From the NCBI GenBank assembly GCA_020634375.1, contig JACKBX010000002.1, positions 248,001-312,000 of the forward strand: a stretch of 64,000 nucleotides of DNA, written 5' to 3'. A program made the position numbers and the translations under genes. A model generated the notes under the pieces. That model worked only from the letters and a program-made list of their open reading frames with translations. It made no database searches and was not told where the DNA came from. Within the stretch, counting starts at the first letter, position 1; every line of letters begins with the position of its first letter. Shown piece after piece: positions 1-8,706 of the stretch. The DNA comes from Ardenticatenaceae bacterium. Its GTDB lineage: Bacteria > Chloroflexota > Anaerolineae > Promineifilales > Promineifilaceae.

Positions 1-22
1 ATCCACTCTGCCAGGGCTAGAC

Positions 23-100
23 GCCTCTCACAAGTTCTATTTTAACGGGTGAGAGGCAAATAGAAGTTACGCATAAACCGCATCGTGCGGTACAATTTTT
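23..100 (+). promoter_or_regulatory. Structured leader upstream of alaS
   Basis: Three inverted repeats precede alaS. GCCTCTCAC (23-31) pairs perfectly with 49-57. AAGTTCTATTT (32-42) pairs with 58-68 with one mismatch; this pairing interlocks with the first, so the two hairpins look mutually exclusive. ACCGCA-TCG-TGCGGT (77-91) is followed by a T-run at 96-100 and looks like a short intrinsic terminator about 40 bases before the start codon. The arrangement could be an attenuator, or the terminator of a gene to the left of the window. No T-box consensus is visible. Confidence 0.4.
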
Positions 101-140
101 GAGCCATCAAATTCATAGCAAAAAAGAGAGTGAGCAAGTC

Positions 141-2837
141 ATGAAACAACCTAAAACTAGTAACGAACTTCGTCAGGCATTCCTGAATTTCTTCAATGAG
201 CGCGGTCACGAAATTGTCGCCAGCGCCATTTTGCCACAACAAGACAACCCTACCCTACTGTTCACCAATGCCGGGATGAATCAGTTTGTGGACGTATTTT
301 TGGGTAAAGAAAAACGCGCCTACAGTCGCGCTACCACCTCGCAAAAATGTATGCGCGTGCAAGGCAAACACAATGATTTGGAAAACGTCGGCCCATCGCC
401 ACGCCACCACACCTTTTTCGAGATGCTCGGTAACTTTTCCTTCGGCGATTACTTTAAGCAAGACGCCATTCGCTATGCGTATGACTTTTTGACCAAGACC
501 TGCGCCATTCCGCCAGACAAGTTGTACTTCACCGTACATACCAGCGACGACGAGGCCTATCATATTTGGGCCAACGAAATTGGCGCACCTGCCGACCACA
601 TTTTGCGCATGGGCGACAAAACCAACTTTTGGTCAATGGGCGATACTGGCCCTTGCGGTCCCACCAGCGAACTCCATTATGATTGGGGGCCGGAAGCGTG
701 CACCTGCGGCCAGCCAGACTGCTCTGTGCTGTTGGACAATGACTGCGACCGCTGGCTGGAGGTATGGAACCTGGTGTTCATGCAGTTTGATCAAGCGGCG
801 GATGGCACGCGCACGCTGCTGCCCAAACCGGGCGTGGATACGGGGATGGGGCTGGAACGCATTACCAGCGTGGTGCAGCAAACGCCGGTTAATTATGATA
901 ATGACCTCTTTTCTCCGGCGATGGACATGGTGCAGGAGTTATTGGGCGATCAAGATGCTGACCGCCAGCAAAAGTATGTGGGCTACCGTGTGATTGCCGA
1001 TCACGGCCGTGCAGCCACATTCATGATTGCCGATGGCGTGCGCCCCGGCAGCACCGGCGCAGGCTACGTGCTGCGCATGGTCATCCGTCGCGCGGCGCGG
1101 TTTGGGCGTAAGATTGGTTTCACAGAACCGTTTCTTGCCCATGTTGCCGGCGTCTTCATTGACCAAATGGGGAACGCCTACCCAGAACTGAAACAACGGC
1201 GCGAACACATTTTGCGCACATTGACCCGCGAAGAAGAAAAATTTGCCCGCACCGTAGACAGCGGACTGGCACAGCTCGATAAAATCATCGCCGAACTGGG
1301 CGAACGCGGCGAAACGGAAGTCTCCGGAGACACGGCCTTTAATTTGTACGCCACTTATGGCCTGCCTCTGGAAATCACGCGGGACGTGGTGAAAGAGTTG
1401 GGGCTGACAGTGGATGAACCGGGCTTTGTGCGTGCGCGGGATGCACATGCTGAGGCCAGCGGCGCAGGCCGTTTTGGACAATACGAGACGGGAACCAACG
1501 TGTATGCGGATGCTCTGCACGAGTTGATGATCTCTGGCACCCTAGAAGAGGGTGTGGAGTATGATCCGTACCTGGGCGCAAACTCTGAATCGGAAGTGGT
1601 CGCCATTTTCCGTGATGGGCAGCAGGTGGACGCACTTGAGACAGGCGAAACGGGTGAAGTGGTCACGGCCGTTACGCCCTTCTATGTTGAAGCAGGTGGC
1701 GAGGTCAGCGATACGGGCATGATTTTGTGCAAAGGCGGCCAGTTCCGCGTGGAGGACACGCGCAAGCCAGTCAATGGGCTGGTGGTACATATCGGTACGG
1801 TTGAAGACGGCCGTATTACCCTGGGCGGACAAGTGCATCTTCGTGTGGATAACGGCCGTCGTTGGGACATCCGTCGCAACCACACCGCCACACACATCCT
1901 GCACAAAGAACTACGCGCTCACCTGGGCACACACGTCCAGCAGGCCGGTTCATTGGTCGCACCTGACCGCCTGCGCTTCGACTTCACGCACGATCAGGGC
2001 GTGGACAAAGAGACGCTGGCCGAAATTGAAGCGCACATCAACAAAGTCATCCTGGCGAACCGCCCCATCACCATCACCTACATGAGCCAAAAAGAGGCGG
2101 TGGAAGCGGGAGCGATGGCCCTTTTTGGCGAGAAATATGGCGACGTGGTGCGTACTATCAAAATTGGCGACCCTAACCATCCCTACAGCTATGAATTGTG
2201 CGGCGGGCTGCACGTTAACGAGACGGCCGAAATTGGCTCATTCCGCTTCCTCAGCGAAGGTGCAGTAAGCGCAGGCGTGCGCCGGGTAGAAGCGGTGACC
2301 GGGCGCGGCGCGGCGGAGTATGTAGCGGGCCGGCTGGATACGCTGGAACGCGTAGCGGGCAGGTTGAATGCTCCCATCCCAGAACTGGAAACGCGGCTGG
2401 AAACGCTGCTGACAGAGCACCGCTCTCTGCAAAAAGAGCTGGAAAAATTGCAGCGGCAGGCGGCCAAGGGGCAGTTTGACAATTTACTGGCCCAGGTGCG
2501 GCAGGTGAATGGTGCAAATGTCCTGGCGGCGCGGGTAGATGTACCTAATGCCGATGCGCTGCGCGAGATGGCGGATTGGTTCAGGGATAAGGTGGGGTCG
2601 GGCACGGCAGTTTTCGGCACAGTCGTCAACGACAAGCCGCTGATCATCGCTACCGTCACTGACGACTTGATCAAGCGCGGCGTCAAGGCCGGCGACTTGG
2701 TGCGCGAGGTGGCGAAGATGGTCGGCGGCGGAGGCGGTGGGCGACCCAACATGGCCCAGGCTGGCGGGCGCGATGCCAGCAAACTGGCGGCGGCACTAGA
2801 CGCGGTGGCCGGGCTGGTGGAAAAGGCACTTGATTAA
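141..2837 (+). CDS. alaS: Alanyl-tRNA synthetase
   Basis: Charges tRNA-Ala with alanine in the cytoplasm and edits mischarged Ser/Gly. The 898-residue product has the usual family length and order: class II catalytic core (GxxNFWxMGxTGPCGP motif near residue 170), tRNA-recognition region, editing domain with HTATHILHKEL and CGGLHV metal-binding motifs, coiled coil, and a glycine-rich C-terminal DHHA1 domain with a GGGGGG run before RPNMAQAGG. An in-frame TTG at 99 would add 14 residues, but ATG 141 is preceded by a GAGAGTGAG purine stretch and gives the standard N-terminus. The first 1.6 kb lacks the ACGGCCGT octamer common elsewhere. Confidence 0.97.
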   Translation: MKQPKTSNELRQAFLNFFNERGHEIVASAILPQQDNPTLLFTNAGMNQFVDVFLGKEKRAYSRATTSQKCMRVQGKHNDLENVGPSPRHHTFFEMLGNFSFGDYFKQDAIRYAYDFLTKTCAIPPDKLYFTVHTSDDEAYHIWANEIGAPADHILRMGDKTNFWSMGDTGPCGPTSELHYDWGPEACTCGQPDCSVLLDNDCDRWLEVWNLVFMQFDQAADGTRTLLPKPGVDTGMGLERITSVVQQTPVNYDNDLFSPAMDMVQELLGDQDADRQQKYVGYRVIADHGRAATFMIADGVRPGSTGAGYVLRMVIRRAARFGRKIGFTEPFLAHVAGVFIDQMGNAYPELKQRREHILRTLTREEEKFARTVDSGLAQLDKIIAELGERGETEVSGDTAFNLYATYGLPLEITRDVVKELGLTVDEPGFVRARDAHAEASGAGRFGQYETGTNVYADALHELMISGTLEEGVEYDPYLGANSESEVVAIFRDGQQVDALETGETGEVVTAVTPFYVEAGGEVSDTGMILCKGGQFRVEDTRKPVNGLVVHIGTVEDGRITLGGQVHLRVDNGRRWDIRRNHTATHILHKELRAHLGTHVQQAGSLVAPDRLRFDFTHDQGVDKETLAEIEAHINKVILANRPITITYMSQKEAVEAGAMALFGEKYGDVVRTIKIGDPNHPYSYELCGGLHVNETAEIGSFRFLSEGAVSAGVRRVEAVTGRGAAEYVAGRLDTLERVAGRLNAPIPELETRLETLLTEHRSLQKELEKLQRQAAKGQFDNLLAQVRQVNGANVLAARVDVPNADALREMADWFRDKVGSGTAVFGTVVNDKPLIIATVTDDLIKRGVKAGDLVREVAKMVGGGGGGRPNMAQAGGRDASKLAAALDAVAGLVEKALD

Positions 2838-2846
2838 AATAAGAGT

Positions 2847-2875
2847 GGAGGGGTGAGGAACGCTTCACCCCCTCC
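2847..2875 (+). terminator. GC-rich hairpin after alaS
   Basis: GGAGGGGTGA (2847-2856) pairs with TCACCCCCTCC (2865-2875) with one bulged C and an 8-base loop, ten bases after the alaS stop. There is no T-run, so termination strength is uncertain. The next gene has its own Shine-Dalgarno sequence (GAGGTGA, 2879-2885). Confidence 0.5.
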
Positions 2876-2889
2876 AATGAGGTGAAAAC

Positions 2890-3456
2890 ATGGCCCTGAT
2901 TCGAGAAGGTAACAAAAAGGTTCTGTTGATTGTGGATGTGCAGGTGGGCGTCATGCACTATACGTGGGATGCGGCACGCATCATCAAAAACGTTGCTGCT
3001 GCGGTCGAAAAAGCCCGCAGCCAAAATATCCCCGTCATCTGGGTACAGCACGCAGGTGAGGAGCTAGCTTATGGCTCTCCTGATTGGGAGTTAGCGCCGG
3101 AACTTGTGCCCGCGGAAGGCGAAATACGGATTTACAAGGGATTCAATTCCTCGTTTGAGGAAACGACGCTGTCTGAAACGCTGGCCCAGCTTAACGCTGC
3201 GCACATCGTTTTGGCAGGTGCGTCTACCAATTGGTGCATTCGCGCCACCGCCTATGCCGCATTGGATCGCGGCTATGATCTAACCCTAATCAAAGATGCG
3301 CACACAACTGAGATAATGGAGTTTGATGATGGCAGCAAAATTGAAGCAGCCGATATTATCCGTGAGCTAAATAGTGTCATGACTTGGCTCAATTATCCAG
3401 GACGAAAAAACAACACCGTCGCGGTGGATGAGCTTGATTTTGCCACCTTGCCCTGA
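2890..3456 (+). CDS. Isochorismatase-family cysteine hydrolase
   Basis: A 188-residue alpha/beta hydrolase of the isochorismatase/nicotinamidase superfamily. The family triad is visible: Asp16 (LLIVDVQ), Lys83 (IYKGFNSSF) and Cys116 (GASTNWCIRATA). The usual helix after the nucleophile and a D-A-H-T-T segment follow. Members hydrolyse small amides or vinyl ethers such as nicotinamide, ureidoacrylate or isochorismate; the substrate cannot be read from sequence. It starts at ATG 2890 after GAGGTGA and ends two bases before the next gene, so the two are probably cotranscribed. Confidence 0.9.
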   Translation: MALIREGNKKVLLIVDVQVGVMHYTWDAARIIKNVAAAVEKARSQNIPVIWVQHAGEELAYGSPDWELAPELVPAEGEIRIYKGFNSSFEETTLSETLAQLNAAHIVLAGASTNWCIRATAYAALDRGYDLTLIKDAHTTEIMEFDDGSKIEAADIIRELNSVMTWLNYPGRKNNTVAVDELDFATLP

Positions 3457-3458
3457 CC

Positions 3459-3944
3459 ATGACATTTTTACTCATCCCCTACACTCGGCTCACCCTAAAG
3501 ACCTACCTGAGTGCGCCAGAAGCCGAACGGCGATTGGCGCTACGCGTGCGCCCACGCAGTTGGTTGCAAGTGCGCTCCTTTTGGGCCAAGAAAGACCTGG
3601 CACATGATTTTGTAGGAAAGGTGGAGGACGGCCGTTTCAACATCAACCGCATCATCTACTACCGCAATTCCTTCCTCCCCATCATCATCGGTCAATTCCA
3701 CGAAGATTTAGGCGATACGCGCATTGAGATCACCATGCGGCTGCACTATCTTGTGTTGGCATTCCTGGCTGTGTGGCTCATCATTTTCTTTTCCTTTATA
3801 GGTGGCGGTCTGAGTGAGAACAGCGTTCCAATTTCCCTCTTTGTTGGTTTTATCGTTCTATTTCTGGCGATTGTCCTCATTTCCTTCAACTACGAAGCCA
3901 ACAAAGCGCGGCGTATGTTAGAAGAATTGTGGACAGCAGATTAA
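3459..3944 (+). CDS. Conserved membrane protein of unknown function
   Basis: A 161-residue protein with a basic, beta-rich N-terminal half (about 1-100) that includes the stretch INRIIYYRNSFLP, followed by two hydrophobic segments (about 101-122 and 127-150) separated by a short polar loop, and a basic amphipathic tail. It lies two bases after the hydrolase stop codon, so translation is likely coupled. The layout suggests a cytoplasmic domain attached to a membrane hairpin. I do not recognise a named family. Confidence 0.75.
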   Translation: MTFLLIPYTRLTLKTYLSAPEAERRLALRVRPRSWLQVRSFWAKKDLAHDFVGKVEDGRFNINRIIYYRNSFLPIIIGQFHEDLGDTRIEITMRLHYLVLAFLAVWLIIFFSFIGGGLSENSVPISLFVGFIVLFLAIVLISFNYEANKARRMLEELWTAD

Positions 3945-3971
3945 GAGATTGGAGAGAGTGTACGTATAGAG

Positions 3972-4053
3972 GAGGGGTTGATTGTAATGTTCTGTAATCC
4001 ACCCCTCACAAAGGTAGGGGCTTGGCGCTGCCAAACCCGGCATTGCCAAGCCC
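3972..4053. terminator. Paired hairpins between convergent genes
   Basis: Two inverted repeats lie in the 117-base gap between convergent genes. GAGGGGTTGATT (3972-3983) pairs with AATCCACCCCTC (3996-4007) with one mismatch. GGGCTTGGC (4018-4026) pairs perfectly with GCCAAGCCC (4045-4053). They probably act as a bidirectional terminator; no T-run is present. Confidence 0.55.
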
Positions 4054-4061
4054 GCTTAACC

Positions 4062-5156
4062 CTATTCCCCACAACCCAGCCCTAAATCAAACACATCCAA
4101 ACCTGTCAACAGCATCTCATAATCGCTGCCGTCGGCGGCCATGAGCTTGAGTTCGTGGCCGCCGCTGCCGCCGGGACGATCCAGCCATAGGGAAACGATA
4201 CGGCCGTCTGGCAGTACACAGGGCGAATTATCATTGTTGAACGCATCCGTCACACGGGTGGAAGTGCTGGAACCCGCCGCTAAACGCCAGATTTGCTCCC
4301 CGTACCAATCCGCCTCAAAAATAATGCTGCCATCCGGGGCATAATCCGGGTGGCGCAGAGCATTGGTTGCCGTGCCGCCAGGGCCATCTTCCGGGCCAAT
4401 CACCGTGCGAAAATTGCTGGCGTCTGTGTGAACTTCGCAAACGGCCGTGCCCTCCTGCCCATCCTGCAAATCTGGGTCACAATTAAACAACACCTTGCTG
4501 CCATCACCAGAAACAGCAGGCTGCGTATGCGTGTCATAAGGAGAAGAGCCGGTTAGCAGCAGCGGCTCACTCCAGCCGCCGCCCTGCCGCGTAATCGCAT
4601 ACAAATCCTGCGAATGCGGCCCATCGCCGCCGACAAAAACGATCAAATCACCACCAGAAGCAACCGCGCTAAACCCATCAGGGTGAACCACACCCGACGC
4701 GGTGCGTGGCACTTCGCTGCTGGACAAATCAGTCGGCAGCAGCACCAGGCAGGCCCAACCCACACACTCGGCATCAAAATCGCGTTCAGTAGACAGCAGC
4801 AGCCACGCGCCATTGGGCGAGAGGTTGCTCCATTCATCTGCACCGCCAGCAAGCGCATCCAGCGCCAACGTCAGGTCTTGCGGAGTGGCAAGACTGTCAG
4901 CAACGATGCGGTACAGATGCTGGTTATTGCTCAAGGTGTAATGAATATGACCCGCCGAATGCACGACTACAACGTCATCTACCATGACAGTCGGCAAATA
5001 GGCAGCCTCTTCGCCGCTTGTCTGAGAATCATCGGCAACGCTAACGGAACTGCTTGTATCCACTTGCGGTTCGACCCCATTCTCATTGCCTGCGGCACTG
5101 CAACCCACCAACAGAACTAGCACGCCAACCAAACACAAAGATATAAACTTCGACAT
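4062..5156 (-). CDS. Lipoprotein with TolB/WD40-like propeller
   Basis: Start ATG 5156 follows GGAGGTGATT, an excellent Shine-Dalgarno match; an upstream in-frame TTG at 5168 is less likely. The product of 364 residues begins with a signal peptide and a lipobox ending LLVGC near residue 19, then a Ser/Asp-rich linker. The rest shows repeated blade-like motifs of the TolB/PD40 type (LSPNGAWLLLSTERD, AVSGDGSKVLFNCD, YAPDGSIIFEADW, VLPDGRIVSLW). It should be anchored on the outside of the cytoplasmic membrane. Function is unknown; such proteins often bind ligands or partner proteins. Confidence 0.85.
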   Translation of the reverse strand: MSKFISLCLVGVLVLLVGCSAAGNENGVEPQVDTSSSVSVADDSQTSGEEAAYLPTVMVDDVVVVHSAGHIHYTLSNNQHLYRIVADSLATPQDLTLALDALAGGADEWSNLSPNGAWLLLSTERDFDAECVGWACLVLLPTDLSSSEVPRTASGVVHPDGFSAVASGGDLIVFVGGDGPHSQDLYAITRQGGGWSEPLLLTGSSPYDTHTQPAVSGDGSKVLFNCDPDLQDGQEGTAVCEVHTDASNFRTVIGPEDGPGGTATNALRHPDYAPDGSIIFEADWYGEQIWRLAAGSSTSTRVTDAFNNDNSPCVLPDGRIVSLWLDRPGGSGGHELKLMAADGSDYEMLLTGLDVFDLGLGCGE

Positions 5157-5206
5157 AATCACCTCCAAATGCCATCCATTATAAGCGAGTAATGCGTATA
5201 TGAGTA

Positions 5207-5264
5207 TGCAAGTGGCAAGTTTGCAAGTGGCAAGTACCGGACTTGCGCACTTGCCACTTGCCCC
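5207..5264. repeat. Heptamer island, GCAAGTG words
   Basis: Repeated GCAAGTGGCAAGTTT words are followed by reverse-complement copies (ACTTGCGCACTTGCCACTTGCC), forming a large imperfect palindrome in the divergent spacer. Related islands are at 53431-53460 and 55214-55274. Confidence 0.85.
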
Positions 5265-5293
5265 AATTCCCTGCCCCGTGCATACTTCATGGC

Positions 5294-6874
5294 ATGGATA
5301 TGCACGTGATTCATTTGGATTCTGATGATGACATCATCTCCATCTGTGACCGGCTGAACTGGCAGGAGAACGGCCGTGCCTCAGGTCAGAAACGCACGCT
5401 GCTTCATCTTCCCCCGGACGGCGGTGTGCTGCGCGAAGGGCTAGACCTGGTGCGCCTGCGCCGCCACGCCGACCGCCAGCGCATCGAAATTGGTCTGATC
5501 ACCCCCGACGCAGAGATTCGCCGCCAGGCCGCCGCGCTGGGCATCCCCGTTTTCCTTACGGCCGAAGCTGCCGAACGCAGCCGTCGTGGTTGGTGGCGCG
5601 GGCGGCGGCGACGCGAGCGCGTAGGGCTGCCCACCGTCGGCGGTTCCGGGGTCATGCAGGTGCAGCCGCAGCCATTAGCTGAGGGCGACCGCCGTGAAGT
5701 GCATAGACGGATGAGAACGGCCGTCTCCTGGCAGCGCTGGCTTCTGCGATATGCAGCCATCGTCATCTTCTTCATCACCCTGGCCCTGCTGGCCGTCGCC
5801 TTTGTCTACGCCGTGCCATCCGCAACCATCACCCTAAAACCAGCCGGGCAGCCCGTGCGCGTGACACGGGTCATCCTCGCCGATCCCAATCTGGAAACGG
5901 TGGACTATGCTCAGGGCGCTGTCCCCGCACGGCGGCTGACCGTGCAAAATAGCTGGCAGGCAACAGCCCCCACGACTGGGGCAGCCGCTGTGCCCAATGC
6001 CGCCGCACGGGGCAAGGTACTGTTCGTCAATCTGCGCGATGAGGAAGTGACCATTCCTGCGGGAACACGAGTAAGTACGTCAGATGGCAGCAATGTCATA
6101 TTCCAAACAATTGCAGAAGTAACAACCGCCGCCGTTGAGGGCAGCACAGCCGAAGTGGACATCATCGCCATTGAGCCGGGGCCGCAAGGTAATGTAGCCG
6201 CCAATTTGGTGAACCGCATCGAGGGGCCACTAGCAACGCAGTTGGAGGTGCGCAATTTGGAAGCAATGGAGGGCGGCGCGGTGCGGGAGGTGACGGCCGT
6301 TTCCGAAGCCGATCAAATCCGGCTGCGTGCCCAAGTGCTGCAATTTTTGCAAGCCCTAGCTGCTTCTGAAATGGAAGCGCAGCTCACAGAGCGCGAATTT
6401 CTAGCACGGCCGTCGCTGCAAGTTGTGCAAATTAACAGTGAGACATACTCTCATTTTGTCGGCGAGCAAACGGAAAAATTGACATTGGAAATGCGGGCAG
6501 CGTTGATAGGTACAGTGATTAACACAACGGATGCGACGGGGCTATTGTATGAGGCATTGGCAACGGCCGTCCCCGCCAACTACACGCTCAACCCCGACAA
6601 CATCACCCTCAGCGTAGGGGATGTCGTCGGCGTGGATGAGGACGGCCGTGTCACCTTCGAGATGATTGCCGAGGGAACGGCCGTTGCCGACCTGAATACG
6701 TCTGGGGCGGTGCAAGCCATTACCGGGCAGCAGCCAGAAGTAGCGCTGGCCTATTTGTATGAGCAGTTGCCCCTACGCGACGTACCCAGTGCACAAATTT
6801 GGCCGCTCTGGTTCCAGCGCATCCCCTATTTACCCGCCCGCATTCAGGTGGAAGTGCAAAACAGCGAATCATAA
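5294..6874 (+). CDS. Single-span membrane protein with baseplate-J-like segment
   Basis: A 526-residue protein. The N-terminal about 140 residues are soluble and Arg-rich and include a segment (LLHLPPDGGVLREG...IGLITPDAEIRRQA) that looks like an alpha/beta domain. A transmembrane helix follows near 152-175, then a long extracytoplasmic region. The sequence EPGPQGNVAANLVNRIEG, with the preceding VTIPAGTRVSTSDG, resembles the Baseplate_J/gp47 domain seen in phage tail proteins and also in many non-phage Chloroflexota and Firmicutes membrane proteins. ATG 5294 (or 5300) is preferred because the upstream in-frame extension runs through the heptamer island. No phage genes are nearby. Role unknown, probably envelope-related. 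Confidence 0.75.
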   Translation: MDMHVIHLDSDDDIISICDRLNWQENGRASGQKRTLLHLPPDGGVLREGLDLVRLRRHADRQRIEIGLITPDAEIRRQAAALGIPVFLTAEAAERSRRGWWRGRRRRERVGLPTVGGSGVMQVQPQPLAEGDRREVHRRMRTAVSWQRWLLRYAAIVIFFITLALLAVAFVYAVPSATITLKPAGQPVRVTRVILADPNLETVDYAQGAVPARRLTVQNSWQATAPTTGAAAVPNAAARGKVLFVNLRDEEVTIPAGTRVSTSDGSNVIFQTIAEVTTAAVEGSTAEVDIIAIEPGPQGNVAANLVNRIEGPLATQLEVRNLEAMEGGAVREVTAVSEADQIRLRAQVLQFLQALAASEMEAQLTEREFLARPSLQVVQINSETYSHFVGEQTEKLTLEMRAALIGTVINTTDATGLLYEALATAVPANYTLNPDNITLSVGDVVGVDEDGRVTFEMIAEGTAVADLNTSGAVQAITGQQPEVALAYLYEQLPLRDVPSAQIWPLWFQRIPYLPARIQVEVQNSES

Positions 6875-6905
6875 GAGTTGTCAAATCTCAGAGATTTGAC
6901 AACTC
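6875..6905 (+). terminator. Perfect 15-bp palindrome after the membrane protein gene
   Basis: GAGTTGTCAAATCTC (6875-6889) and its exact reverse complement (6891-6905) flank a single A. It begins immediately after the stop codon. No T-run follows, so it may be a terminator, an mRNA 3'-end stabiliser or a mobile palindrome. Confidence 0.6.
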
Positions 6906-6997
6906 CCGGCAAATTATTTACATCATCGCAGGTAGCAAAATCGTAGGGGAAGGGTAGAGGTAAGGACGGCCGTTTTGTGCCATCCTAGCAGATAATC

Positions 6998-7432
6998 ATG
7001 ACTGACTTCTCAATCAAAGGACAGGCACTGGCCCTGGATTTAGGTGAAAAACGCATTGGCGTCGCCGTCAGCGACCCCACGCGCACCATCGCCAAATCGC
7101 TGACCATCATCAAGCGCAAATCGCGCAAAGAAGATTACGAGCGCATCGCCCGACTAATTACCGAGCAACAAGCCAATTTACTGGTAGTTGGCCTGCCCAT
7201 CCCCCTCAGCGGCGTGGAGGGCGAAAAAGCCGCCTGGGTGCGCAATTACACTGCCGAACTGCAACAACACATCACCATCCCGGTTGAATTTTGGGACGAG
7301 GCCATGACCACTGTGCAAGCCTACGACAGTATGCGCCAGCGCGGCAAACGCGCCAAACAAGCCAAAGGCCGTATTGACGCGGTAGCAGCAGCATTTATTT
7401 TACAATCCTATCTCGACGGGCACAGAGATTAG
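6998..7432 (+). CDS. ruvX: RuvX/YqgF-type RNase H-fold resolvase
   Basis: A 144-residue RNase H-fold nuclease of the YqgF family, implicated in Holliday-junction resolution and pre-16S rRNA 5'-end processing. The pattern is complete: ALDLGEKRIGVAVSD with Asp14, the VVGLPIPLSG strand-loop, the WDEAMTT segment corresponding to the family DERLTT motif, and C-terminal RIDAVAAAFILQSYL with the last acidic residue. ATG 6998 gives a typical length. It lies directly upstream of mltG, a pairing common in bacteria. Its last codons and stop lie inside a heptamer repeat. Confidence 0.95.
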   Translation: MTDFSIKGQALALDLGEKRIGVAVSDPTRTIAKSLTIIKRKSRKEDYERIARLITEQQANLLVVGLPIPLSGVEGEKAAWVRNYTAELQQHITIPVEFWDEAMTTVQAYDSMRQRGKRAKQAKGRIDAVAAAFILQSYLDGHRD

Positions 7433-7472
7433 GGATTAGTGATTAGAGATTGCGGCTAATCTTCAATCTCTT
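7423..7472. repeat. Heptamer island, GAGATTA words
   Basis: AGAGATT-AGGGATT-AGTGATT-AGAGATT followed by inverted TAATCTTCAATCTCTT. It contains the ruvX stop codon (7430-7432) and the first possible codons of mltG. Related islands are at 46331-46378 and 63852-63905. Confidence 0.85.
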
Positions 7473-8670
7473 CCAAAGGAGTCCGACCATCCCCACCTCC
7501 CAATCCCCACCCCCTAATAAACGCATTGGCCGTTGGCTGTGGCGACTGGCATTTTTATTTATGGTCGTGATGAGCTGCTCACTGGCCGGTTTTGTAATGC
7601 TCGACCGTTACCAACAAGCGCAAGCAGCATCTGGCAGTCCGACACTCAATCCTATTGAACGCCTGTATCTGCAAAACTATCTCACTAACCGTGAGCCGCA
7701 GTTGCAGCAGCCGGCGGGCAGCGCCACTGTGCCTGTGTCATTCACCATCAATTCTGGGGAAACGGCCGATACCATCGCCGCAAACCTGGCTTCTGCCAAT
7801 ATGCTTAATGACACACAACTATTCATCAATTACCTGCGCTACTACGGTCTTGATTCACAGCTTGAGGCAGGCGACTTCATTCTCAGCCCACAGCTAACCA
7901 TCCCGCAATTGGCCGAAACCCTGACCTCAGCCTATGCGCAAGACGTTGAACTACGTTTTTTGGAGGGCTGGCGCAGCGAAGAATTTGTGCGTTATCTAGC
8001 ACAAATCAACCCGGCCCAAATTGACGCAGGGGAATTTGCCGCGCTAGTGGAACGCCGCGCCTCCTTTGATTTAACCGCGTATGATTTTCTAGCCTCGCTG
8101 CCGCAGGACGCTACGCTGGAAGGCTTTCTTTTTCCTGATACCTATCGCGTGCCGCAGGACGCTGACGCCGCTTATTTACTGGATGCGATGCTGCGCAATT
8201 TTGGACAGCGTGTGCCCCCAGCGATGCGCCAGCAGTTTGGTGCACAGGGATTGACTCTGCTCCAAGCGGTGACACTGGCTTCAATTGTGGAGCGAGAAGC
8301 GGTGCTGGCAGAGGAACGGCCGACTATCGCCTCTGTCTTCTACAACAGATTGGCACAGGGCATGAAGTTGGAAGCCGATCCCACTACACAATATGCCCTG
8401 GGCTATCAAGCTGACACGGATAGCTGGTGGAAGACGCCCCTTTCTTTAGCCGACCTGCAAGTCGATTCGCCCTATAACACCTACGTTGCACCCGATTTGC
8501 CGCCCGGCCCCATTGCTAACCCCGGCCTCTCCTCCCTGCAAGCTGTTGCCAGTCCAGTGAACAGCAGTTACCTTTTCTTTGTGGTCGATTGCACGGCCGT
8601 TACCCCCAACACCCACGTCTTCAGCACAACCTACGAGGAGCATCTGGCAAATGTACAGCGATGCCGCTAA
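7450..8670 (+). CDS. mltG: Endolytic murein transglycosylase MltG
   Basis: Cleaves nascent glycan strands at the membrane, setting glycan length. After a short cytoplasmic tail there is one transmembrane helix (about residues 32-52), a LysM-like region, and the YceG catalytic domain with TLASIVEREAVLAEERP (catalytic Glu region at about 281-283), SVFYNRLAQGMKLEADPTTQYALG and SPYNTYVAPDLPPGPIANPG. The start is unclear: no ATG precedes the membrane helix. TTG 7450 lies in the heptamer repeat without a Shine-Dalgarno sequence, while AAAGGAG (7475-7481) is followed seven bases later by ATC (7489), which would be a rare initiation codon. Numbering here uses TTG 7450. The lytic domain itself is unambiguous. 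Confidence 0.92.
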   Translation: MRLIFNLFQRSPTIPTSQSPPPNKRIGRWLWRLAFLFMVVMSCSLAGFVMLDRYQQAQAASGSPTLNPIERLYLQNYLTNREPQLQQPAGSATVPVSFTINSGETADTIAANLASANMLNDTQLFINYLRYYGLDSQLEAGDFILSPQLTIPQLAETLTSAYAQDVELRFLEGWRSEEFVRYLAQINPAQIDAGEFAALVERRASFDLTAYDFLASLPQDATLEGFLFPDTYRVPQDADAAYLLDAMLRNFGQRVPPAMRQQFGAQGLTLLQAVTLASIVEREAVLAEERPTIASVFYNRLAQGMKLEADPTTQYALGYQADTDSWWKTPLSLADLQVDSPYNTYVAPDLPPGPIANPGLSSLQAVASPVNSSYLFFVVDCTAVTPNTHVFSTTYEEHLANVQRCR

Positions 8671-8671
8671 A

Positions 8672-8706
8672 AATGCGGAATGCGGAATGCGGAATGCGGA
8701 ATGGCG
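8672..8706 (+). repeat. Heptamer tandem repeat AATGCGG
   Basis: Three perfect AATGCGG copies and one partial copy (AATGGCGG). The second to third copies supply the likely ATG (8687) of the following lipoprotein gene. Confidence 0.8.

Noticed and set aside
1..140. T-box riboswitch in the alaS leader
   Set aside because: No TGGNACCGCG consensus and no Stem I-like specifier loop were found; the short stems present do not match the T-box layout.
5294..6874. Phage tail gene or prophage
   Set aside because: Only one baseplate-J-like segment in a membrane protein; no capsid, terminase, integrase or other tail genes around it. Similar non-phage proteins occur in Chloroflexota.
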